A DNA stretch of 64,000 nt, from positions 558,001 to 622,000 of the forward strand of contig JALLLT010000015.1 in NCBI GenBank assembly GCA_025266875.1, written 5' to 3'. This stretch comes from Fennellomyces sp. T-0311 (lineage: Eukaryota; Mucoromycota; Mucoromycetes; Mucorales; Lichtheimiaceae). A program made the translations under genes and the position numbers. Each line of letters begins with the position of its first letter. Position 1 is the stretch's first letter. This document shows, piece by piece, positions 47,756-57,864 of the stretch. The notes beneath the pieces are model-generated. The model was not told the DNA's origin and ran no database searches. It worked only from the letters and a program-made list of their open reading frames with translations.

Positions 47756-49564
47756 CTAGGGAACACACGGGAGTATTTCGGATAACTTGCCTAATCTTTC
47801 CAGATGAACTAAATCATCGGAACCACCGAGGCTTTGACCATCCACAAAGAGATTGGGGAAAGTGCGTCGACCCGATAGTTCCATCAAGGCCTGCTTCATC
47901 TGTGGCCCGTCTTGTCGCTGATCCACTTCCACTACAAAATAGTCATCGCAGTACCGGTCTAAGATTTGCTTTGCTCGTCTGCAATAGGGGCTGCGCAGAA
48001 TATAAAAATTGGAATATATTGGCATTACAGTGATGCAAATAACTTACCAATAGGTCTTGCTATACAGGACCACCCGGTGCTTGCGTAACGTATGTTGAAT
48101 CCAAGTCTTTTGTGGGTTCATTAACTTTAGCGTGTACAGTTTGGGCGCCGTAATGATGTGAAAAGGCAGCCAATCTCGCAGAGTGGCGTGTCTGATATAT
48201 TCAGACGGCGATTTCAATTTGACAGATTCCAATCCAAAGGTTTGACCGACAAGCTGGAATTCCTTGCGATGATATGCCGGCTGGCTCGTAATCAAGTGCG
48301 TGTATTCCGCCTCAATGTAGTCATCCGGCGAGTCGTGAGATTCGTTTTTGTGGTAGGACCATTGGGGATGTAGCACTTGCCCGAATCGAGAAGCTCCCGT
48401 CATGGCAGTTGGTACATCCATGTGAACGGAAACGCTTGACGCTTGATTATGTAACGCACGCAATGCATGACCGCCGGGATAGTTGTGCATCGAGATCCAC
48501 AGCATCATCAATGCACACGCCAAGGATGCCATCGCGCCAGCGACCGCAATCAATAGCTTGTAGCCTGATAATCTGCTTGCGAGAACCGAGGCGGCGGCGG
48601 TAAAAACCGGGATGGTGTAGATGATGAAGCGCCATTCCTTATGCGGCATTGCTGAAAACAAACCGATATAGATCAAGGACGGGATGAGCATGCGACGCAC
48701 ACGATGATCCGTCACGAATGCGATCCAGGCCAGTGGATAGGATATCAGGAGCAGACGCGGCAAAAAGGAACCGAAATAAGCGTAGAACGGCATCGTGCCC
48801 CACTCGCCACTTTTGTTGAGAATGGCATTAAAGTAAAAGACCACCCCTTCAGGCCACAGCCACTGTTGCCAAAAGTGCGAGTCGACGGATACGGTCAAGG
48901 CCAAACTCGTGCACACGCCAAGGAGACCATGTACTACCAGCGTCTTGAACGGTAGCGTGCGGTGTGCCAGTTCCAACACGACAATGATGGTGAGCAGAAT
49001 ACCTGCCTCGAAACGAAAGACGATGCCGGCGAAAGCAAAGTACCATAGCATGCGAGATAAATGACGGGCACGTCCTGCGGTTGCTGCTTGGCTTTCCAGC
49101 CAATGGGCGAGGCCGAACAAAACCAGGGGCAGGGCAAATGTGTTCGGGAGTGTGCGACTCGACCAAAATATAATGTGAAACTGACTGCATGTCAGGAGGA
49201 TAAACGCGACCGACGCTCGATAGCCGAACAGCGTCCTGATCGCGCGCTGGAATCGCGTCAAGCCGAGACCGACGGCGCTACCGAGCACCAGACGAGCGAT
49301 AATCTGCTGGGTGATGCCATCGCGGACGGGCATGTTCGCCACCTGCAGCAAGTAAAGAATGGGTTTGGTGATGCAGGCAAGGGCCATGGCGCCAATGAAG
49401 GTACGCGGCACAACGCCGGGAAAGTCCAAATGATCGTAGGCGGTCAGGTCAGCGGCATGGTGGATGAGATCGTGGGTTGCCTGGATATTGAAGCTCTCTT
49501 CGACTTTGGTATATGGGCATGAAACGCAGTACAGGGCAATAAATAGGAACACGAGGGGCTTCAT
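47756..49564 (-). CDS. ALG12: ALG12 mannosyltransferase fused to a glutaredoxin (2 exons)
   Basis: The first exon (48048-49564) encodes a full ALG12, the dolichyl-P-mannose alpha-1,6-mannosyltransferase that adds the eighth mannose to the lipid-linked N-glycan precursor in the ER. Motifs: YTKVEESFNIQATHD near residue 20, YDHLDFPGVVPRTF, WPEGVVFYFNAILNKSGEWG and PHKEWRFIIY, with about ten hydrophobic segments. Its last codons read KHRVVLYSKTYW then stop. A donor (GTAAGT) overlaps that stop, and splicing 48047-47991 joins in phase 2 to 47756-47990, giving SKTYCPYCRRAKQIL and then TFPNLFVDGQSLGGSDDL: a complete dithiol glutaredoxin (about residues 482-583; CPYC 506-509). Total 583 residues. Retaining the intron gives ALG12 alone. 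A separate glutaredoxin transcript starting at Met482 (48121) is an alternative. The start at 49564 was chosen because the signal-like MKPLVFLFIAL aligns with the family. Confidence 0.85.
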
Positions 49565-49851
49565 GAATAATTGCAGAGGATACAAAAGTGCGTGTGAGGG
49601 CGAAATGAACGGTGCAACAAGAGCCAATGATATCAGGCTCCCTCGTGCTCTTTCAGCACTTATTGAAGCACCAAGAGATCTCCCAAAACCCCTCTCCTGC
49701 GTGCTATCTCTCTTCTCTTCCTTTTTCTTTTTCCTCTTCTTCTTGCTTTCCACCCGGAACACACCCCACTCCCTTCCTTTTCGACTTGGCACTGACCGGC
49801 GCGCTCTTCTCTCTCCCTCTCTCCCACCTAGGCCTTTCTTCAACATCCACA
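49565..49851. promoter_or_regulatory. Divergent promoter between ALG12-Grx and arrestin gene
   Basis: 287 bases separate the two start codons on opposite strands. Long CT-rich tracts (about 49690-49830) face the arrestin start, as in many fungal promoters. Shared control is inferred from spacing only. Confidence 0.5.
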
Positions 49852-52433
49852 ATGAAAGATGTCGGAATCAAGTTTATCGAGATCGTGCCCGCCGATACGG
49901 TATTGGACTTTATGGGGCAGGCCAAGCAGCTGGACCCCATGGACGACGACGACAGCCAGAAAGAAGCGGGCAGTATCCTGCTCAAAGGCGAGGCGCTGTT
50001 CACGCTGACACGGCCACTGAAAATTCGGGGGATGAGTGTCAAGTTTAAAGGTGCGTCTCAAACGCACTTCCGCGGCAGCGACATTCAAACGCCACTGCTG
50101 CCCAAACTCAAGCAGATCCTGTTTGGAAGAACGACGCTGCCCGCCGGAGAGCATGTCATCCCCTTCTTGCTGGAGGTGCCCAACATCTATCCGGCCACGC
50201 TGAGCATCAAGCGGGCGCAGATATACTACAAGGTCGAGCTGGCCATCGCCATTGGCTTGCAGAAAAAATCCATCACTGCGGAACACCCCATCGAAATCCG
50301 TCGCCATTTGCTGCGATGCAAGGAAATGGCGCCGTTGGTGGAGACGCAGATTATCGAGGACACGGTGCCGGCCAAGTTCCATTACGAGATCGACGCCCCA
50401 CAAATTGTGTGCCTCGAGCAGGGCAGCATTCCACTCTCAATCAAATACTTGTGCTTTGCATCTCAGAAGCCCGTGCGAAACATCCGAACCCAGTTAAGGC
50501 AGATCGAATTGTACAGGTAAAAAAATCACCCAAAGCTTTTTCCACCCACTTTGTATGACAAAATTAATGAAAAAGCCCTTTTGGCTCCAGTGCCGACGCC
50601 AGAACCGCCAATCCCTATCGCAAGTTCCAAAACATCGCCGACACCTTGATCATGTCCGGCAAAACCCACAAGCAGTACATCAAGCGCACCGTGCCCGCCC
50701 TGCTGCACACCGTCGACAACACCCAGGAGAAATCCACATGGAAACGCCCCATCATCCTTCGCCACAAACTGCAGAAACTCATCTCATCCGCCCTGGAGAG
50801 TCCGCTCATCACCATATGCCACGAACTGGAGATCACCTTCCAATTCGAGCACCAATTTGAAAACATCAGAGCCAAAATCCCCATCGTCATTGCATCCATC
50901 CCACCCAACAACCCAAAAACAAACCTTTCATTGATGCCGCTGACCAACGGCATGCCGCAGTATCATTTCGAGCGGGACGAATCGCGATTGCATGATTCCT
51001 TCGTATCCGTCGTCATCGAAGAGCCTATACACGTTGAAGAAGTCGATCCCGTGGATGATTCTGAGAGTTTGCGTCCAGGGGCTCATTACAGCCTCATTGG
51101 CGAACCTCGATTACCTGTGACTTCCTCAAGCATCAATTTGCTTGCTGACTCCTTACTGATTGATCATCACCACCGTCAAAAGAAAGACTCCATCGGCAGA
51201 TCCATTCGCAAATTCGCCTCCGCTAATGAGCTGAGTAGTCTCTCGCGCCATAGCAGCGACGACGATGATTCAATGGTGCCACCTCTCGAACGTCCACGCA
51301 CCACAACACCCATCGTACAACGTCGTCGGGCAGCCCAACAGCAATGGCTGCGTCCCATCGACGTGGATCTCGCCAACGGTTTGAAGAAGCCGCATCCTCA
51401 AATCCGCCAACACAAAGACCATCCGCAACATCGACATCAGGAGAACCTCACAACCATCGATATCAATTTGATGAAGAGCAAAGCTCGATTGCAGCAGGTG
51501 CAACGCAACAGCAAACGCACCGGATCCATCACGGCTGTAGCGACAAAAAATGATCAACGCGTTCCGTCTCGAATGAAGAACGCCATCATTCCCGAAGACG
51601 CAGCTTCCACAGGATCAGACAATACTTCTCAATCCAGCAGATTCGCTCCCAGTCAAGATTCTTCCACGACCGATCGAAGCGATGATGATGTCTGCACACT
51701 CAAAACCAGACCACCATCGTTCGTGTTTAGCGCTGCACCCGGCTTGCCTTCAGAAACCGAACTAAGGCCGCAGAATGCGATTCAAACTTCGCTCGTCGAG
51801 GAACAGTTCATAGGAGCCAATAGCACAAGGACCACAATGTCACCTACCATGGCAACGATCGCATCATCCACCCTTTTATCGCCAAGGACAAGTTACGCGC
51901 TGCAGCGAAAAAGTCGAGCCAGCAATAATGGAATTCCGTTATCCACGGCAACCATGTCGGGTGGATACAAGGCCAATATCAATACGCGTGAATCATCCAC
52001 GCTGGATGCACACGATGAAGTATTGCGACGCATTGCTTGCACCCAAGACCGACTTTCGATGCAACCGCAACCACCTCCTCCACGCTCACCATTACCTCCC
52101 TTGCCTCCGCTACCCAAACAACCACCGAGACCATCCGAAGATAATAATCCGTATGTGTATCTCGAACTCCCGCCATTGCCATCCGTGGCTGATTTTCCTG
52201 CTCCTCCCGTTCTCCCTCGACCCACGGCGCGACGGAAGAATCCCAACCAATCATCAGAAAAGTTGGCGCGACGCATGACCAAGTTGTATGTCGAGGACAG
52301 TGATGATGAAGTATTGGATCCATCTCCTCCTGTCACTGCTCAACCCATTGTTGCAGAGAGTGCTCCTCTTTTACCACGATTATCACTTGGAACCGCATTT
52401 GATATTTCTTTGGATCTTGACACTTCCGATTAA
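49852..52433 (+). CDS. Arrestin-domain protein (alpha-arrestin type, 2 exons)
   Basis: Arrestin-fold adaptor; fungal alpha-arrestins link membrane transporters to ubiquitin ligases for endocytosis. Exon 1 (49852-50516) encodes an arrestin-N domain: IKFIEIVPADTVLDF start, LKGEALFTLTRPLKIRGM, the FGRTTLPAGEHVIPF block and YPATLSIKRAQIYYKVEL. A short intron leads to exon 2 at 50603 (or 50591; both acceptors keep frame) through 52433, about 831 residues. Residues to about 330 complete the arrestin-C domain (LESPLITICHELEITFQFEH). The rest is a long Ser/Thr/Asp-rich, probably disordered tail with a proline-rich stretch (PPPPRSPLPPLPPLP) that could bind SH3 domains. No PPxY motif is visible, although many alpha-arrestins use one to bind Rsp5/NEDD4 ligases. 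Confidence 0.82.
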
Positions 52434-52677
52434 ACCTTTTTTTTTTGTATATTTTTTCCTTTTTTTTCGGTGCGCCATAAAAAGAAATTCTGATTGCCCG
52501 GGTATTAAAATGATCGCTTGCATGTCTTTTGCTTCTAACTAAATTTTGACGGTCGGGTAAACACCGGCTCTACTTAATGTGCACGGTGCTAGCTCTCATT
52601 GGGCCCAACTAACATGGCTGGGGGGCGCCACTTCCCAACCACGCGCTGGTCCCAAAAACTAAAGCTGTGGCACATTT
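52434..52677 (-). other. 3' region of Fanzor relic, GC-rich; possible guide-RNA region
   Basis: Immediately 3' of the Fanzor stop on the minus strand, a GC-rich stretch (about 52560-52660) holds short self-complementary blocks such as gggcccaa and ggcgcc. TnpB and Fanzor systems encode their guide RNA next to the 3' end of the nuclease gene, so this is where one would lie. I cannot confirm a structured RNA. Confidence 0.25.
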
Positions 52678-55600
52678 TTATTGATGGCCTATCAATTGTG
52701 GACGCCGCAAAGGTACAGGGCGATGATCCTGGTCACCGCCCATTATCATGTAGTTCAACCCGATTCGGCGCATGTTCCTTGCCGCATTCCGATCCCGATC
52801 AATGACCTGCAAAAGTAAATGTCAAAAAAAAATCAAAGCTATAAGGGCAAGCACTCACGACATCGTGCTCATGGTTGAGACAACGTTTCAAAGACCACAG
52901 CTCGGTTCCTATGGTTACCCCTGCGAGCAAGTTGTCGTGCAATATTTATGATGGCCCCCCTTGCTGTTGGCCTTGAGTACACAAAGATTGTCTGTGTAGA
53001 CGTTGGCCGTCCATGTTGACACATGTCTTAACCTTCCGACCACGCGTGTGTCTTATACGGGTCTGGACACGCTTTCGTTTCATCCTTAAAAAACTAATCA
53101 GCATATATGAAATTAGCACCTTACGCTGCTTTACCGATGGGGCGTCCTAATGTACGTTCCCCGTATGGGTACAAGCTGAGCGTCACAATCTGAATGGATT
53201 TGACTGGTTCGAAACTCCCCAGTGAGGATGACCAATGCGAATTTAGCCACGAACAATATGATTCCCTAATACTTGGTGAGTAAACTGATATAATACACAC
53301 TGTTGAGTTGAAATAAGCATCTTACCACATGTGGAATTGGCGCAAAGCAGGGTAAAGTGGGCATCTCACCGTCACCCCAGAAAATGATCGTGTCATTTTC
53401 GTTCCGAACCTAACCTGACAATTCACGCGCTGCTTGGCTTCGGTGGCGATGCCATCGCTTCCGCATCCTTTTCGAAGAAAGACGGGTGTGATGCATCTTT
53501 GTTCCCTATAAGCGTATGTGAGCAAAGATGAAGCGTTGCACAACAATATTCAACATACTGGATGGAATGGAGGTGTCAACCCGAGCAGTTGATTCATGAT
53601 ATGGTGGTTGGCGCTCTGTCTTGCACTGGCTAAAGTAGCACGAATTTCGCGATGTTTGAAATGCGCATTGAAAAAGCGCATACTGCCGCTGCGATGTGAG
53701 AACAATCTAATAAACTTCACAATCTATCTTACCGATTTCTAACACGCGACATGACTCGGATGTGCTGCTCAAAATCGGCAGCAGCAGAAACGTTGGATGA
53801 ATTTCCTGCAAGTTGATCGTATTAATCTTGTATATTGTACTTGGTGCGGTTATTTACTTCTTTCTGATATTCCCAAAAAAAACTTGGGTTCTTGCACTAT
53901 GATACGTATAGTTAATTAAAACCAGAATACGTAAGTTGAAGAAGCTACTTACTGGTAACTTCTTGTTGCCATAGACCCGGCTGGGGCATTTCATCTTGTG
54001 TCGATGTTGCGGCAATCATGCTCGAAACCCCTGCGAGGTGATGAATTGCAAGTCGATATCATATCGCCATAGACTGAACTTACCTGGATCCAGCCCGACA
54101 ATTCGAGAATTTTCAATTCGTGCCTCATTCAACCCACGGGGTCCTTTATCCAAATGATACACACCTTTGGTCCAGGCTGTAACGTCGAGGTTTTCCGGTA
54201 AGCGGCGGATTTCCGCGCGAGTTGTTACTATCGGTTCTAAGCAAAAAGGCAAAACATGTTAACGAAATTTTCAATATCCATGTAACACACTTACCAATCT
54301 GCAGTAGTATTGGCTTCTCAAACAATAAATGGGCCTTCACGCCATCTGACTGCATGCTAAACGCGAATGATATCGCATTGAGATTAACCACGTCATTGAC
54401 TAGGGAAAATTTAGATTAACTTTTTTTTGGGACACAAGGATATAAGGGTCTTTCAACTTACGGTTATCTCCCAATCGCCAGCGGTGACGCTGTACGTGGT
54501 TTATAGTGAATATCGTTTCCCAAACCAGCTGCTGGGTTGCTGGGTTACCGGTAAGACGGGCGTGGGCATGCAAAGTCATAAACTGTCCGTTCTTCATCAA
54601 TAGTTAGCAAGAATGGTAATAGCTCTTAATGTAACACTTTACCGCTTATCATAGTACATTGGGCACTGGCGTATTTTCGACATTATGAGCGCGACGACGC
54701 AGTATTAGGCATAGAGTTCTCGTACAAATGAGGAAACTTTATACTTGATGTTTTGCTACCGGAAGAAGCGACCAACGTTTTGCCGCTTGCAAGTCTTCAG
54801 CCGCCTGTAAGCACCATCGACTGACATTCAAAATGCGATTGCACATTGCGTAATCGATGTGTCTTGCATATACAAGTCATAGATCAACATCGACCAAGTT
54901 TGCTTCAAACACATCGCGCAACATTCTAGTTTTGTTTATTAACTTTAACTTTTGTTCGCGATAGACGGCGTGTTACTTACTGATAATCCTCGGCAATATC
55001 AAGATTCAGCAAATCGGCTGGCGGCTGAGGATCATGATATACGATCGCTCTTGCTAATTGGGTGCTTGCTCGTTTAGCTTCCATGCGATTGAGGCGGGGC
55101 TCCAGTGCCGCTTGCCATAGAATGGCAATGTGTTGTTGTAATCCTCTCAGGTGCTCCTTGAAATCTATCATTGAGTTAGTAACGTGTTCATTAATGATAT
55201 AATAGAACCTACTTTGAATGGCTTGCCTGGCAAAATTGCCCGCCATTGTTGCTTCCAATGTCCCATCATTAACTGTGTCAGGCACATAGTAAGCTGTAAA
55301 AGATGGAATTTAGCTAATATATCCTCCCACTCACACTCTCATCTCACCTTCATTAGCTTCTTGATCAATTCTGCAAGTTTGGAAAACAGGGAATGTTCCC
55401 ATCAAATCATTATCTTATATCATTAAAAGGATCAGTACCCCTATAATTTCAGGTAATCAACAGGACTTACCGTGGCAAGGAATGCCGGGATGTTTTCCGC
55501 TTGGGGGTGCAATCCACAAGCTTGTACACCCATGTCCACCACGTTTGGTTGAAGATAGGCGGTATTACCGCGAAATTACCCTCAAGGTACCGCCGCATAT

Positions 55601-55829
55601 GGAGATTGACCAAATTAAAGGCATCTTGGCGCCTGGTCGCGTTGACTTCCGCTATTAACCTGATCTCTGTCTATTTTGCTTTATCAGAGTAAGCTTTCGT
55701 TTGTCTTTACCAACCCACCTGCATGAATCCGTATTCCGGTTGTGTCAGTGCCTTCAACGAGCAATTCCGAGTAACACTGCGAATTTGGTCAGGAAAGCCA
55801 TTAAAGATGGGCTGTGGGATGTTGGCCAT
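52678..55829 (-). pseudogene. Fanzor (TnpB-like RNA-guided nuclease) gene, multi-exon, degraded
   Basis: Fanzors are eukaryotic relatives of TnpB/Cas12 that cut DNA with a RuvC-like domain guided by RNA. Exons can be chained on the minus strand from ATG 55829 (MANIPQPIFNGFPDQIRSV) to the stop at 52678, with many short introns, one (ending before 55166) with a TACTAAC branch site. Landmarks: IVGLDPG (RuvC-I Asp at 54088-54090), FWGDGEMPT, ILTGEFRTSQ (RuvC-II Glu at 53215-53217) followed by HSDCDAQLVPIRG, and VIDRDRNAARNM (RuvC-III Asp, 52792-52800). Damage: an in-frame TAG at 53410-53412 inside otherwise continuous coding, zinc-ribbon positions where Cys is expected but His is seen (HSDC, CLNH), and a frame I could not follow through 54605-54975. 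Probably inactive as annotated; unusual splicing is not excluded. Confidence 0.72.
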
Positions 55830-55921
55830 TGGGTTTTTTGAGAAAAGAGGACCAACCAACAGAACCTTCACTTATGCATGGGTTTTTTACTTCTGAGTTT
55901 TCCGAGCTGATCCTGCAGCCT

Positions 55922-56359
55922 TTACTGGCACTGATGAATCGGAACATCAATCTCTGGCGACGTATCGTATGTCATCCAACCTGCTGAAGGATCCAGCTTC
56001 CAGCCAAAGAAGCGGCTCCTCTCGTTGACTGTTTCGGGTGCTTTTGTTTTTAATTCGATGTACCCACCATGAACTACACAATTGTCGAGGCACAACTCTT
56101 CGTCTCTTTCATGTACCGGATACCAGAGACGCATGTATAGCCGTTCTTGTTCGAGCTCTACTTCCTGGCGTGCTGACCCTTTATTTGGAAACATCAATCT
56201 ACACTTATTCTATGCCCACTTTCCCATCAATGGGTTGGACCGCTACAGACCTCGTGCTTATCGTTGCATCACATCTTACCTGACCGGTTCGACGCACCAC
56301 TTTGTGCTCTTGACGACCTTGAAGATGATACGGCTGCCCATTTCCCTTTCACTTGCCAT
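55922..56359 (-). CDS. Small hypothetical protein, 118 residues (2 exons)
   Basis: Exons 56280-56359 and 55922-56198 join through an 81-base GT-AG intron in phase 2. The start MASEREMGSR is the only ATG in the first exon. The sequence looks globular: FKVVKSTKWCVEPVRL, RLYMRLWYPVHERDEEL, VVHGGYIELKTKAPETVN, then SRFFGWKLDPSAGWMTYD. I do not recognise the fold. It lies 92 bases upstream of the Fanzor start on the same strand, so it may be host DNA the element landed beside or a passenger gene. Confidence 0.5.
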
Positions 56360-57864
56360 GATGGAACCTAAGCCGTTTATTTTTGTCACCGAAGATACAA
56401 CTTATTGCTGGCAGTATGGCGTGCGCATTTTATTTGTATTTCTTCTACTTATTCCGTTTTGTCCGACCAGAGGTAACGAAAAAACCTCTTTCAACATCAG
56501 CCACATTGATCCGCCTCCTTTCATCATAACAAAAAAAGAACAATCAGAAGCAAAAAAGATCGTACTGACAAAGTAGTATTTTTCCTCTCTCTTCTTGTAT
56601 GTAGTAGCTTTGCTTCACCTGTTTATCTTGTGTTCATTCGTCCCAAATCACCGTTAATTAATTTTTCAGAGGCCATCAATAAATCCAGCTGGTTTGTCAG
56701 TGAATCTTTAAATAAAAAGAGATCACCGAGCTACAATTGACTGCGATCACCAACTAGTACTGCATGCTGGTATTACATGTAAGCTTATCAACGCGGACTA
56801 TCCTCCGGTACCCTTGGCTAAAGCATCAACATTATGACAAGCAGGCCGAAAAGAGTTTCCGCATACGACTGAAAGTAGGTGTGGTTTGTATCGCATTACT
56901 TTCAATGGGATTTTGAACAACTAACGATGGTCAAATAGCATTGATACGCTTAAGTAGAAGACAAGAGTGGCAACAACGCTGGGGCATATCGATCTGAGTA
57001 TGACGGCCATGAAGATGCAAACATTAATTTAGACAACGCAAGTGAATGTGGCAGCTATGGAGGTAGTGTATGATACGTACATTGAGGGTGATGGAACAAG
57101 AATGGGTATGGTTTGAGAACATAGGCAAATTATGTAAGTAGTGTCAGTGAAAGCGAAACAATGGCCGTGGTCACAGAAGAGATGGTCGGCATGTACTGCA
57201 AATAATTTTTGGTGAATTTTGGTGAATGGTTTTTTGAAGTGGTTAAACATAAGCATTTTAACTGCTTGAGTTGCTAAAAATGGTAATACAAGTGGTTAAA
57301 AAGCTTTTATTTAACCACTATAACCACTTTTAACCATCGAAATTTTTTGCAGTGAACGGTGAATGGTTGCTTGATCTTTGTGTAATTTTTTGGGCTTATT
57401 AATGCTTCCTTTAGTTCTTCTCATGATGAGGAAAAAGTTTAGATAAAGGTAAAGAAAAATGTCAAAACTTTTTTTCAACATGAAGTTGGCGTCTTTTAAT
57501 TTTTGTATCCACAATCCTGGAAAGATTTTCGGTTACACTGATATGCGTTAGCTATGGAATTCATTGGGTAGATCTCACCGTTTCCCTTGATCTTATAAGA
57601 TCTTCTTCTCCGCGATAAGTCTTAAGGGCATCTCTACTGCCCCCCAGGAGCTTCAACCCAGCCCATACTTGTGCATGCGCTTGGTCCCAAACTTAATTTA
57701 TACATTAGCCGTAACGGCAGAGTTTATTACTATATTAATGTTATGTTCAGCTGTTTTTTTCTCTCTCTCTTTTTGTGTAGAATATATATATGCGTTGAAG
57801 AAAAAGAAGCAGATAACAGAGGGAGGATAAGGCAAAAGAAAATATATAACGAAAAAAAAAGGTG
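56360..57864. other. Intergenic DNA, 1.5 kb
   Basis: AT-rich. It holds the inverted-repeat element at about 57193-57350. A 164-codon plus-strand frame at 56082-56576 overlaps the small minus-strand gene and has no recognisable motif; I treat it as a shadow. No other gene seen. Confidence 0.45.
57193..57350. mobile_element. Possible short inverted-repeat element (MITE-like)
   Basis: Imperfect inverted ends (about actgcaaataatttttgg on the left; the reverse complement of the right end reads cactgcaaaaaatttcgatgg) enclose repeated gtggttaaa/tttaaccac motifs, giving a strongly self-complementary stretch of about 155 bases. No coding potential and no clear target duplication. Confidence 0.35.

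Noticed and set aside
47756..48025. Stand-alone 89-codon monothiol-like glutaredoxin beginning MPIYSNF
   Set aside because: That start is intron sequence; splicing to the upstream exon restores the canonical CPYC and the missing first beta strand.
49612..49851. 80-codon N-terminal extension of the arrestin frame
   Set aside because: Encoded by CT-rich promoter sequence; the arrestin fold begins right after the ATG at 49852.
49565..49852. 96-codon N-terminal extension of the ALG12 frame
   Set aside because: Low-complexity Lys/Arg/Glu-rich, not part of the family, and it covers the divergent promoter; the signal-like MKPLVFLF start at 49564 fits better.
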